Positions 44,418 through 56,097 of a stretch of 64,000 nucleotides of DNA are shown here, in pieces; position 1 is the first letter of the stretch, and the number at the start of each line of letters is the position of its first letter. Under the pieces are notes generated by a model that was given only the letters and a program-made list of their open reading frames with translations, was not told the DNA's origin and made no database searches. The position numbers were made by a program, and so were the translations under genes. This DNA is from Ilyonectria destructans (lineage: Eukaryota > Ascomycota > Sordariomycetes > Hypocreales > Nectriaceae), in the NCBI GenBank assembly GCA_020740775.1, contig JAHEWK010000008.1:3038001-3102000 (forward strand), written 5' to 3'.

Positions 44418-46322
44418 AGAAAATGCCAGATCAATTCACACAAGACAGCGAGAGGATAAATCCCCCGACAAAGCAGTTTGGGGAGATTGGTATTTGGGGT
44501 ACGGATTGGGGCATATAGGTTTTTCCTACGATGAATAATCATGACATTCCTAAATCTCTAGCTTCAACCCTGTCCTATTAGAGACTGAGTCAAGGTCTTC
44601 ACTGGATCACTTCTTGATGCTACCGGCTTGGATTGAAGTCGCCCTTCTCTCCTCTACCATATATCTCCGTCAGCAAAGAGTCTAAATATAGAGTTAGTTA
44701 ATTTAATTAGTTAAGTATAAGGCTAATCTTTCTAATTAGAAGGCTGATTTTCCTAAATAGAAACGTTATATAATATCGCTGCTTCTACCTTCTTCTATAC
44801 TTCAACCCGCTCAGCTAGAATACGATCTCGCCGTAAAATCCTAATAGCAGCATTCTTCTTAAGTATTAAGGCCCCCTTAGGCCGGCCTTTTTCCCTTTAT
44901 AAAATGCAGATCGTAGGGTTATCTAACTGTACAGGAGTATGTATATTACTACTCTACGAGGGGCGGCAGAATGTAATTCTGCCTCTGCAGCGGCAAAGCT
45001 CTGCCGACGGCTTCAAATTGCTTGTGTGTGTGGATAAGATTAATACAAGCTGGATAAAAATTGAGTGATTGTAGCGTGAAAAGCTGATACCGGTGGTTAG
45101 CCTCAATAAAGTAGGTCTAGCTACAAATTGGGTTGCAAATAACGCGAGGGTGGGTTACTTTATAATCACTCCCGAGTGTTATTCCCTTTCTTCAATGATT
45201 AATTTCTTCAATAAAAAATTATTTCATTATTGCATGAGCACGCAGGTGCCGCCCGTTAAAAACCTCGGAAGTCTACTCCCTCTGTGCCAGTTGCACCATG
45301 ATCGGAGCGAAGCTCCGTGTAATTGATATAATGAATGAGCTGCATGCGAAAAAATATGCCAATTTGGCAATCTCCCGAAATGACTTCAAACGTATGTAAA
45401 CACTGAATAGTAATCTATCAAACAAACTTAGTATTATTTGTGAATCTATGACCACAGGAAGCCACCTAGCAAACAGACTAGCTGATAGTCATCCCGCGCC
45501 GACATCGCTTCGGGTCCAGGTGCGATGGGAGTTGTTAATCTTTCCATTTTGGTTTGATTTAGTATGATTTGGGAGTGATGTATTTGATGCACTTCTGTGG
45601 AATTCCCTTCAATTAAGTCTCGAACAAGAAAGCACCCACCTGGCCCACCAATGACTCTAGGGTAGGTAGGTCGCCTCGTCACTGGTATTAATACGTCAGG
45701 CGAGAATTAGATTCCCATGCGTGTACTTCGAACAACCTGACAGCACTTCTCGAGCACTCTTGGTGAATTAGTGCATTAATTCGAATGTGTTTGGCCCGTA
45801 AATAAAATACGTGCACTCGGCTTGAGGGTAAAAGGATGCTTCGGAAATCCTTCTCATGCAATGACTCAACCATGTTCAATTTACCCTAACTATCTGCCGT
45901 TGGGTTGAAACCCTAGCTTAGCTTCGAATGGGAAGCGGAGCAGTGTAACGAGGTTAGGAAAATATGGAACGACATGTTGGGGTCAGTTCTTATCAGTTTT
46001 CACCGCGATATTTTGTCCTAGCAATTAATAATTGATATAGCAGGGCGTGCTATCATAGATATAGACTGGTTGGTCGTCATTGTAACATGCCATGATTGGA
46101 GCGATCGGGGGTGGCGAAGGAGGGGTCAAGTGTGTGTGGCTTTCGCTGCTGGTGACTTAGTACGATAAATGGAGCAAACCTTGGTTCCTCTCTATCTGTT
46201 GCCTGGCTCGGTGATTATTTCCTCCTTCGGTTGACATCCTACGTTCGCCCCAATAACACAATATACTCCGTCGAGACGAAGAAGAGATATCTATCTCCCA
46301 AATCAGGAACGTGAAGATCACC
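44418..46322. other. Intergenic stretch with a small AT-rich patch
   Basis: An AT-rich patch lies at about 44660-44800. Sequence at 45.1-46.3 kb holds no recognisable gene. A perfect 6-bp hairpin (CGGAGC/GCTCCG) lies at 45303-45317. Confidence 0.5.
44965..45006. repeat. Cluster of short inverted repeats next to AT-rich DNA
   Basis: GGCAGAAT-GTA-ATTCTGCC (44965-44983) is a perfect hairpin. It is followed within 25 bp by CGGCAAAGCTCTGCCG, a second small palindrome. Such GC-rich palindromes beside RIP-like DNA may be the end of a small transposable element; no target-site duplication was confirmed. Confidence 0.5.
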
Positions 46323-47160
46323 ATGAAGCCACAAACTGCGATACCCGAACAGCACTTACCTATGGTCTACGACCGGCTGGGAAGTGTGTCGTTGGAACTG
46401 AGGACAGTTGACGCGCCCGAACTGGGCCCGGGAGAAATTCTTGTTCAAATGTGGGCAACGGCATTCCACCTGAACAATGGCTAGGATTGCGCTGATAAAC
46501 AACCCCTGGAACTCACTCTGGGATCTGCCATTCAGACCATGGCGTTATGACACATGTTGTTCGTATCCCATTCCAAAGCTGTTGCTTCCAATCTCAAGAA
46601 AATATTACTAATACAAGTGGCAACCCTGTGCAGTGGAAATGGCTAGATCGTCGCGTCGAGCCCGGCCATGTCGGCGGCCACTAGGGCGTAGGACACGTTG
46701 TGAAACTTGGCCTAGGGGTTAAAGTTCACACCGTTAAACTGGGTGACCGTATGAACATCAATAAGGTTATACATTTCAACACGTAGCTTTGCTGACTTGG
46801 TGGTGTTCTTAGGCGTCGGTATCAAATGGGTTTCCTCGGCTTGTCTGGCTTGCCCTACATGTCTTGACGGAGTAGACGGGTGTTGTCTGAACCTCAAGAT
46901 TTCTGGATATCACAAACCAGGTATATTTCAACAGTTCACACTGGCCTTCGCCGGCTACGTGACACCTATCCCTGACGTGTTCCTTCACCTGTTGCCGCTC
47001 CGCTTCTCTGCGGTGGCCTCACTGCCCTTGCAGCTAACAAGACGACGCGGACGAAACCAGGAGACTGAGTTATTGTGATCGGCACCGGCGGGGGTGTTGG
47101 GCATCTTATTTGCCAGATAGCAGGCCGGGCTTATAGACTGCAAGTAATTGGTATCGATCC
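46323..47160 (+). pseudogene. Zinc-containing alcohol dehydrogenase (MDR family) relic, 3' end lost
   Basis: The reading starts MKPQTAIPEQHLPMVYDRLG and shows the MDR opening VDAPELGPGEILVQMWAT. A stop follows NNG, and later GGH-stop-GVGHVVKLGLG replaces the GGHEG zinc-ligand box. Another frame gives VGIKWVSSACLACPTCLDG with the structural-zinc cysteines, SGYHKPGIFQQF, PVAAPLLCGGLTAL, then TKPGD-stop-VIVIGTGGGVGHLICQ, where the usual GDWVVI Trp is TGA, and VIGID. The sequence then runs straight into AT-rich DNA near 47160, losing the rest of the cofactor and catalytic domains. It has at least three stops plus frame changes, so it is non-functional. When intact, the enzyme would oxidise primary alcohols. 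Confidence 0.75.
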
Positions 47161-47644
47161 TTTAAACTCTCTTTCTAACTACTTAAGAATTTCCTTTTTA
47201 TTTAACTATAGATTTCTTAAGGAAATCTCTAGAATATCTAGAAATAATTTCTACTTAATCTTTAAAAGAGATCTCAGGAAAATCCTAATTAGCTTAATTT
47301 AAACTTTTATAGAAATTCTAGAAAAGTCTAAATATATCTTTACTTTATACTTCCTAAGCTTACTATTAGTAAATATATTGAAAAGTCCTAAGGACTTTTA
47401 GAATAATATATCCTAGGAAATTTATAATATCTACTATTAAGAGCTTAGAATAATCTAGTATATATATACCCAGAGGGGGGACTAGAAGCTTAACAGTAAA
47501 AAGAAATACTAATAATAGTATTAATAATATAGGCTATATATTCAGTCTATTTAAAGGTTAATAGTTACTTAAATAGACTAAGGTTTCTAGTCTAACTGAT
47601 TATTTTTTCTAATATCTTAATAAACTGTAGGAATAGCTATATCT

Positions 47645-47750
47645 TAAAAAAGCTAGATCTACTAAAAAAGCTAAATCTTAGAAAAACTAAATCTACTAAA
47701 AAGGCTAGATTTACTAAAAAAAAGCTAGATTTTAGAAAAAGTAAAATTAT
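47645..47750. repeat. Degenerate CTAGATCTACTAAAAAAG repeat
   Basis: Four to six degenerate copies of a GCTARATYTACTAAAAAAG-type block follow one another within about 105 bp inside the AT-rich island. Confidence 0.7.
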
Positions 47751-47814
47751 AATAAATATAAAAGCTCTATAAGCTCTCTTCTATTTTAGTTATCTTTCTA
47801 TTTTTATATATATC

Positions 47815-47897
47815 TTAACTAACTATTTAACTAACTATTTAACTAACTACTTAATTAACTACTTAATTAACTACTTAACTAACTACTTAATTAACTG
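47815..47897. repeat. Tandem 12-bp repeat, about seven copies
   Basis: AACTAACTACTT and close variants (AACTAACTATTT, AATTAACTACTT) repeat head to tail about seven times inside the AT-rich island. Variants differ only by C/T changes, as expected if a uniform array was hit by C-to-T mutation. Confidence 0.85.
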
Positions 47898-48870
47898 AAG
47901 ATATCTACTTTCTATTTTACCCTTCAGACTGATATAGTATCTTCTAATTGTAGCTATACTTATAGCTTTTATTTTACTCTATACTACTTAATATAAAGTA
48001 ATTTAATTTTTATTTTAAAGCTGTAAATTGCAGCTAAAAAGTCTAGATTTAAAGATATTAGAAGAACATAAATTAATTAACTTAGTAAATTATATTTAGT
48101 ATAGTTACTTATATTTAGCTGCTATATAATTTAAGAGCTAGCCAGCCTAAATATAGCTTTAAGACTTTAAATTACTATTAAAATAGACTATTTTAAAATA
48201 ATAATTTCGAATTATAAAAGTAGAATAATTTCTTTAGCTAAAAAGATATTCTTAAATAGCTTATATAGCTCTGGCTATATAGTATAAATTATATAGCTAA
48301 TATATAATATAGTATTAGTTAACTTATAGTTAAAGAATTAATAACTATAAGAACCTAAGGAAATTAAATTATAGAGAGATATTATAGAGAAGGTTATATA
48401 CTTAGTAGTTAGAAGAGGTAAAAAACTGTAATTAGGTTTATAATTAATAGATTAAGTTTCTTATTATATTTATATAAGTATATAACTGTATAGAATTTAA
48501 AATAGTAGTTAGAATAGTGATTTTAATAATAATAATATCTACTATACTTTAATTTTATATTTATTTTAATATAAGGTTATTAACTATTAAATTAAATAGT
48601 AAGAATAAAAAGTATTTAATAAAGAGACTTTAAGTAGCTTAATATAATAATAATATTATATAGAGTAATAATATTACTTTTACTACTAACTTAATACTTA
48701 GCAGCTTAATAAGTAGATAAAAAGAATAAAAAGAAGAGAAATAAGAATAATTAAGTATTAGTATTATTAAACTTAACTGCTATAATAGCAGCTAATATAG
48801 AAGTAATAGAAATACACTCTTTTAGTCTACTGTAGTCCTGCTTCTTTTAATTATACCTTCCGTAACACCA

Positions 48871-49919
48871 AAAAGTACGGGAAATTTAAGCTAGGGTATA
48901 TAGGGCAATATACTGCGGGGCACTGTAGCTATACCGCTAACCCTTTTCGCCTCTCGCACAGTGACTTTTGGGGTTTTGCAACAGCTATAGGCTGCTATAG
49001 TCATCCGCCGATCACGCACTCAAAAGCCCCTGTGATATCCACTTGATGTAGATAGCCAGCGAAACAGTCGGGCCGTTTGTGCGGCGGAGTTGTAGCGGAC
49101 GGCAAGCAATTCTTTTTTTACTACCCGTCTCGTGAAACTGAGAATAAGTCAGAGTGTCAGCTGCTAATCTTTCTATAAAGTGAGCCAATACAACGAATAG
49201 TACGATCTCCCTAATGTTAGTAGAATCTGTTTCTGGTATTCCACAAGCTAATCAAGTCGCAACGCTTTCTACATCCCATTGCGACTGCGAACCAAACTCA
49301 AGTTCCTTTGCACGCACTGAACGAGCAAAACTCCGAGCCCCCCCTGCTCGGGTGGATCATGGCACGAAGGGCGCGGTGGCTCCACTCGCCGTAAGATGCC
49401 GTTCACGCAATCTCATCCCGATTCTATGTCATCGCGATGAGATCCACCATAAAACGGGGCTCACCATACAATGCCCACGCGAATAGCCACTCTGCCAGGG
49501 TCATGTCCGCTCACAGAGGCTAGAAGATATAACGCCATCTACGGCTCATATCCGACGGAGCCGGTCGGCAGATTGCGTCATGGTGTACAAATGGGATATA
49601 CGTGATGTATTGCTTCCCAGCTGGCTGATGCTCTGACTTTCACCCCGCCGAAGGCCTTTGGTCCTGCCTTGGACAGATCATCCTGAGTCAGGGTAGATCC
49701 TGAAGTTGGTAAAAACTCCGTGGAGTTGGCTATCCCACCGGCTTGTTGGCGAATTCATGCCATAAAAAATACGTAACGAGAAGAAGGACAATGAATTTAT
49801 ATAGATCAACATGCAGCGCACCTTTAGATGTTCTCTCCAACAGCCGCAGCATCCTTGACAAGACCCTTACTTGAACTTATTTATTTCCAGCCAGTTGCTC
49901 TTGGCACGTACCTATCACA
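48871..49919. other. Gap before the methionine permease
   Basis: Composition returns to balanced. A 90-codon frame at 49214-49486 has no recognisable product. The last 200 bp are presumably the permease promoter and leader. Confidence 0.5.
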
Positions 49920-52143
49920 ATGGCTTGGCGGCGTCCTTTCAGTGAGCGTGCCGTCGAGGCCGGCATTGTTGTTGATGGTCAGCGGGAGCAGTTTACCGAT
50001 GGAAGCACGCAGTACATCGGCGAGAAAGGTGGCAATAATGCCCAGATTACCTACCAGGATGCCACTGGTGCTCCGGTCGAGAACAATTCCCCACTTGGAT
50101 ACTCTGTCGGTCCCGTTACGATTACGCTGCTGAACATTACCATGATGATCGGCGCTGGTATCTACTCGACTCGTACGTGTGATGTTCTGAACGCATATTG
50201 GAACGGTCGCTGACACTGCTTAGCATCCTCTATATTGGCTGGCACCGGCTCTGTCGGAGTCAGTTTTGTTTACTGGACCCTCGGTTATCTGGTATACCTC
50301 CCTCCTCAATCATCCAGAAGCAACAGGGGACTAACTACTAGCTAGCTATGCATGGCATCTGGATCCGTATACCTCGAATTCACCGCCTACTTTCCTAGTC
50401 GATCCGGTTCCGAAGTCGTCTTCCTTGAGCAAGCTTACCCGCGTCCGATGTGGCTTTTCCCAACGACCTTTGCCGTCCAGAGCGTCATTCTCTCATTTGG
50501 AAGTGCCAATGCTACCGGCAAGTATATTCCTGTGACGGGCCGCCCTTAAAGTTAGTACTAATTCTCCCACAGTCATGGCCAACTATCTGATCCGCATCTC
50601 CGGACATGCAGGTACCGACTGGCAGATCAAGGGCACAGCTCTGGCCTGCTATACCCTTGCGACGCTGAGTTAGTCAATTTACTGATGATATTGGCCCGAA
50701 AGCTAACGACAAGCAGGCCTGGTATTCAACACCAAATACGCATACTGGTTCTCCAACGGTGTCGGCATTGTCAAGATTTGCACACTTCTCTTCGTCATCA
50801 TCACCGGCTTCGTCGTCCTGGGAGGCAACACCAAAATCGAGAACCCAACGCTGAACTTTCAAGATGCTTGGTCTGGAAGCTCAAAGGCTTCGGCGTATGG
50901 AATGACTACCGCCCTGTACCGCATCATTTTCTCGTATGGAGGGTATAACAATGCGTTCAATGTTGTCAACGAGGTCAAGGTAGGGAAATTGATGATACTG
51001 TTCGCTGGTAGTAAGGCTAACTTTTGCTGTAATAGAACCCTGTTCGGTCTCTGAAGATCTATGCTACAGCTGCCTTGACTACGGTCTACGTCCTGTACAT
51101 GTTTGCCAATGTCGCCTTCTTCGCTGCCGGTGAGTAGCCATTATCACTTCAGAATCATCTCGTCAAGCTAAATAAAACCCACTTGCAGTTCCCAAGGAGG
51201 AGTTGGAGAACTCAAAACTTACCGTGGCCAGCCTATTCTTTAGCAAGGTCTTCGGCGATGGCAAAGCTGTCCGCGGCCTCAACTTTCTCATCGCTCTGGC
51301 CTCTTTCGGAAATATGATTGCTGTCATCATTGGCTTGTCTCGACGTGTCAGAGAGTGTGGCCGACAAGGCGTCTTGCCCTTCACCTCATTTTGGGTGTCC
51401 ACTAAGCCTTTCGGCACCCCCTTGGGTCCTTATTTCGTCATCTGGTTCTTGACTGCTCTATTGATTCTCGCTGTTCCTGCCGGAGACGCTTTCACCTTCG
51501 GTAAGTTTCTCTGCGGCATAAGTAGCGTTATGGCGTTTCTAATAGCGGGATAGTCAACGATCTGGGTGTCTTCCCCCGAGCTGTCTTCGACCTCTCTATG
51601 GCTGTTGGTGTCTACGCCGTCCGCTGGCGCCGTAGGAAGGCAAACCTCCCCGAGCCCGAGTTCAAGGCGTGGAATGTCGTCATTATCTTCAACATCTGCA
51701 TCCAGCTGTACCTGCTAATCATGCCCTGGTACCCCCCTGCAGGCGGCCAGTATGCCGGCGACGTCAGCTTCTGGTATGCCACATACGCAGTCACTGGTCT
51801 GGGAATGTAAGCAATCTCGATTGATTCATGGGTTGATATATACTAATCAAGGTGCAGTATCATTATCTGCGTCATCTACTACTGGGTTTGGGCGTTCCTT
51901 CTTCCGAAGTGGAAGGGCTACAAGCTGCGACAGGAACTCGTTATTCTAGATGATGGGGTTCAAAGCAACCAGCTTCGCAAGATTCCCCTCGCTGATCTCG
52001 CCGAGTGGGATGCCAAACATGATGTGGCTGGCCGTTGCATCGAGCCGACTCTGCATGTGATCCCTGTACAGCAGAAAGATGCTCGGGCCTCCTCGGATGG
52101 CAGCAATTCGGACGGGGACAAGCGAGCTCGCTTGGATAATTAA
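49920..52143 (+). CDS. Mup1-type high-affinity methionine/amino-acid permease (APC superfamily)
   Basis: Plasma-membrane amino-acid transporter of 598 residues from nine exons: 49920-50172, 50224-50291, 50346-50517, 50573-50668, 50717-50979, 51036-51129, 51189-51500, 51554-51806 and 51858-52143. All junctions keep frame. The third intron (50518-50572) needs a GC donor (GCAAGT) with a CAG acceptor, a rare GC-AG intron; the nearby GT would break frame. A hydrophilic N-terminus precedes the APC first segment ITLLNITMMIGAGIYSTPSSIL, then SGSVYLEFTAYFPSRSGSEVVFLEQAYPRP and FSYGGYNNAFNVVNEVKNP, both family landmarks. About 12 membrane segments are expected. The gene is flanked by AT-rich islands yet intact. 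Methionine as substrate is inferred from family likeness. Confidence 0.93.
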
Positions 52144-53085
52144 TCTTGGGACCCTGATAAGTGTATCCGGTTTTAGGCTATTAGTTGTCTCTCTGGATAT
52201 ATTATTGAATAGAATATTAATAATAGCTCTAATAAATCAGTTAGTATTATAAATAGCTATTATTTTCCTTTAGTAGCTGGAATATAACAATTTAGCTATA
52301 AGTGCAGGTAATATAATCGTACTACTGAGATTCTAAAGCTAAAAAGGTATTATATAATAAGAAATATAGCTATATTTTATAAGACAGCCTAAATAGCAGC
52401 TCCTACTAATATAATAATACTTTTAATCTGAATTTAGTCTGTTAGCTATATACTCTATAAATAGAAGTACTGTAATAAAATTAATAGTATTAATTATTCT
52501 AAGAATACTTAAAATTACACTATAGAAATAATTGAAATCTACTAGATAGTAATACTATATCAGTAAGTTTTATAATATAGAAGATTATTAAGATTTCTAG
52601 TTAGCTAATGTATCTTTCTATTAAATAGATAATAGTTATAGCCTATTTATTATATTTTTATTAAATCTATTAGTAGCTAGTATAAAAAGATTATATAATA
52701 GTAAAAAATTTAATTTAAAAAGATAGAGAACTTTCTACTATTACTTCCCTAAATTAAGAAGAATATTATTAAATAATATACTATAGAAAGTAGTAATACT
52801 GCTCTTCTTATAAATATTAATTATTTTAGCTTATTTTAAGTATTTTTTATTTTATTTTTTAGAATTTTTAAGTAATAATTTAATTATTATAGTCTGAAAA
52901 TTTTATATTTACAGATTATAATATTAAAATATAGTAATATAAATTATTTAGCTAGTAAACGAATTTAAAATTTAAAGAAAGAGGCTAAAATTCTTATATT
53001 AAAGTAAAGAGAGTAAGTATATACGTAAGTAAGTAAATATAGAGTATATATATATTAAGAATTAGAGAATAATTTATTAGCCACG
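52144..53085. mobile_element. AT-rich, RIP-like island
   Basis: About 0.95 kb of TA-rich sequence without open frames, between the methionine permease stop and the truncated hydrolase. It probably replaced the hydrolase 5' end. No surviving transposon motif was identified. Confidence 0.55.
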
Positions 53086-53092
53086 AAATCAC

Positions 53093-54025
53093 TGTCGATG
53101 TTCTGGTACCCAATGAGATGCTGTCAGCCTCTACGCCCTGGGCTCCATTACGGGGGCCCCCTTGATCGCCCGCTTTCATGGGGGCGGTTTGGTGACGGGA
53201 GCCTCTCTATTCACTGGCTGGCTTGCACCATGGAATTTCCATTATGCTCGGCGCCATTGTGCCATTATGGTGTTTCCAAACTATCGGTTATTGCCTGAGT
53301 CCAGTGCTGTCGACCTTCTAGAACATTTGTCCGACTTTTGGAAATGTGTTGCCAATGATCTACAACTTTACATATCGGCCAACACCAAATGCTCTGTCAG
53401 AGTCGATCTCTCCAAGGTCATTACCATCGGCGACAGCGCCGGTGGCTACTTCGCCGTACAGTCTGGCTTCATGGCTAGCAATCTCAGCCCAACCCTCACA
53501 ATTCGTGGCATAATTGCACCGTTCCCTATGATTGACCTAGAGGATCCCTGGTTTACGTCAGCTGGACACCGGCAAGATGAGAAATTCCGTGGCTGGCCAA
53601 CAGTCCCTTACTCTGTGATCGAAGAACACCTAACTACCATGCGACAGAACAATCCAATTGCGCCGGTTTCAGAGGATTGGAATCTGGAACGTAATAAGCT
53701 GATAGTCGCCGCACTTCAACATGGATCCTTCAACGACTGGTTCACAGGCGGTGGCGAAATCTCAGATGAATATTACCCTATGCGCCGCCTACAAACCGTC
53801 ACTTCATACCCAAAAATATTCATCATGCATGGCCGACAAGATTCTGCCGTGCCCGTTGAAGGCAGCATACGATTTATCGCCGCTCTGAGAGAGAGAATCC
53901 CTTCAGTCAATGTTCTTTTAGAAGTACATGATGGTGAACATGGATTCGGGAATGAACACAGTATGACAAAGGGTTGGTTGGCAAGGGGATTGGCTTGGTT
54001 TGACGAGGTAATAGGACTTGTGTGA
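53093..54025 (+). pseudogene. Alpha/beta-hydrolase (HSL/arylacetamide-type) lacking its 5' end
   Basis: Esterase or lipase-like enzyme. A short segment TVDVLVPNEMLSASTP emerges from the AT-rich island and is out of frame with the main part; the shift falls in a G5C5 run near 53152-53162. The main frame has the oxyanion motif HGGG (FHGGGLVTG), the nucleophile elbow GDSAGG, the acid Asp in GRQDSAVPVEG and the catalytic His in GEHGFG, then ends at 54025. Thus the triad is complete, but the first in-frame ATG lies after HGGG and no upstream exon is visible. Either the gene is broken by the AT-rich insertion plus a one-base shift, or an unseen intron removes the junction. It runs directly into a sugar-transporter fragment. 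Confidence 0.7.
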
Positions 54026-54494
54026 GCGCCTAGGGACTACTGTGGAGCTATCATTTGCCGTCAAGAGCGCGATCATTGCGATGCTTACTCTCTTCTCGAC
54101 TGGCTTCGTCTTTGCCTGGGAGCCGCTTACTTCTGTTATCACGACTAAATTACCTTGCCTTCGGCTTCGTGATCCTTCGCAGCGGACAGCCTTAGTTGTT
54201 AATGTTGTCTGCAACTTCAGCGTCAACTTCTCTATTCCGTACCTGCTGTATCCAGAGTATGCTGGTATTGGGTCTCGCGTCGGGTTTGCTTTTGCTGGAA
54301 TTCTTGCCCTGGCTGTTATCTTTGATTTCTGTTGTGTGCCTGAATGCAAAGGAAGGTCTTTGGAACGGATCGATCACCTGTCCAACGAAGAGGTTAGCTT
54401 GAGGAAATTCGGTAGCTACGAGTTTGGGGGGGCCCTGGTTCTTGAACCTGGAAAGGCAGTTGTAATAGAGACTGCATACGAAGAGAAGGTCTAG
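54015..54494 (+). pseudogene. 3' fragment of an MFS sugar transporter (maltose-permease type)
   Basis: Open frame without an ATG near its start, beginning CERLGTTVELSFAVKSAI right after a TAG. It carries the last four membrane segments of a sugar porter: FVFAWEPLTSVITTKLP, the LRDPSQRTALVVNVVCNF block, IPYLLYPEYAG and the tail CVPECKGRSLERIDHL followed by SLRKFGSY. The N-terminal two thirds are missing. It overlaps the end of the hydrolase relic by a few bases, so two unrelated genes were joined by deletion or rearrangement. It could not make a working transporter. Confidence 0.8.
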
Positions 54495-55150
54495 TTCACC
54501 GCAGTAGACGAAGGAATTTTGATAAGGTGCTTTTTGTACCTACTTATCTTACTAGTAATTCACTGCCGACCATCTCCCCTCCCCTCTTAGGCCAGTGCAT
54601 TACCTCCCTTGCGTCATCAAAAGCCTTCCAGGGTTCGCAACCATGTACAAATTTTAGGAAAGCCTAGGTTATCTCAACCTGCGCTGTGGCGAGCTCTGGA
54701 TAAGTTCGACAGGCGGGCTGATTAATGGTGAAGGGAATCCCGGAGGAGTGCCAAGTATAGCCTCGCAGAGGGCCTGGGAAAGGATCCGGACAGCTGATGC
54801 GATATACATAAAACCTCATTGTTTAAATCACTGTTCTGACTGCTATTTCAAATTCTATACAGTCACGTGCTTGCACAAGTGTGATGAGGGACTTGGTCTA
54901 TTGATCATGAACCTAGTTACAGTCTCTTGACTCTTCTATGTCAGCCCGCTGACTCCAGGAACGACTACCAGGCGCATAACCTCCTCCACAACATCCCTCC
55001 ATCCAACAGGGTTCCCTTGGGTCCGGCACGTCAATCCTTTGGCTGCAAGTTGACCAGCACCACGTCGCGTCTAAGCTGCGCAACTCAGTCCCTGCAACCA
55101 GATCTCGCCAGTTATTGAAGGAAGCTGTCTTCTTCCTCAGTTGCCAGTTC
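54495..55150. other. Gap before the third AT-rich island
   Basis: Non-AT-rich sequence with no recognisable gene. Confidence 0.45.
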
Positions 55151-56060
55151 CTTCTTCTTAAGCTTTAGACCTAGCCTCTCTAGGGAGTCTTGCTCTATTA
55201 CCAACCAGATCTTAGTTACTTAGTCTAGTAGGGAGAGGTCTTTCTGCTAAAGGATATAGCAGCCAAAGACTGCTAGCGGAATAAGGTTTCCTGACTTAAG
55301 CTTGTTAACAGCCTGTGTTATATTTTGGAGGCTGTATTAACTAGTTAGAGTAAATATCTTAGTCTGTCTGAGTCAACTGTTAATCTTTAAATAGACTGAG
55401 TATATAATCTGTATTATTAATACTATTACTAGTGTTTTTCTTTTCTTTTTTTACTATTAAGCTTTTAGTCCCCTTTTTAGGTATATATATACTAGAGTAC
55501 TCTAACCTCTTAATATAGAATTACTACTACTATAGTATAATTAGTAAATACTTATACTAGCTTTTCTTTAGTAGAATATATATTATTTTTATCTTTTAAT
55601 ATATTCAAACTAAACTAGCTATTCTTAATTCTATAGGTTAATATTAAATTTCTTTATCTCTTAAGATAGAGCTTAAGTATAAAATCAGTTAGATATTATT
55701 AAGTAGAATAATACCTTTTTATGCTAACTATACTTAAGATTTAAGTAAAATAGTATTATTTTTAATCTCTATTTCTTTAATATATTTAACTGTATATATA
55801 GCTTATTATTTAAGTTAAAATAATATAGTAACCTTAACTAAAGAGAAGGTAATATCTATAAAATACTTATACTTTTTATAGTAAGTATAAAGGTTGTCTT
55901 AACACTCAGCAAATATTATTATTTCTATATAACATTGCTATATTATCTGCTAAATACTATTTGGTTTTTTTTTAGCTTTACTCAATATCATCAGATAGAT
56001 TAAAGTCATACAGTATTCTCAAACAGTAGAGATAAACCAGTAAATGCTACACCCCTGCTA
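55150..56060. mobile_element. AT-rich, RIP-like island
   Basis: About 0.9 kb of TA-rich sequence downstream of the TupA-like gene. Its last part (55981-56055) matches 42817-42890. Residual gene content was not recognised. Confidence 0.55.
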
Positions 56061-56097
56061 AAAACTATATAATCTAGAAACCAATCCGTTCCGAACG

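Larger units (their letters stand above)
47160..48870. mobile_element. AT-rich, RIP-like island (probably a mutated transposon)
   Basis: About 1.7 kb dominated by TA, TTA and AAT words with no long open frame. It starts abruptly inside the alcohol dehydrogenase relic and ends near 48868 with CCGTAACA, which resembles the end of a fungal LTR (TGTTACGG on the other strand). Extreme TpA richness fits RIP of a repeated element. No reverse transcriptase or transposase motif survives, so the element type is unknown. Confidence 0.6.

Noticed and set aside
47160..48870. Recognisable retrotransposon or transposase gene
   Set aside because: No surviving polymerase, integrase or DDE motif could be read in any frame, so only an AT-rich, RIP-like island is claimed.
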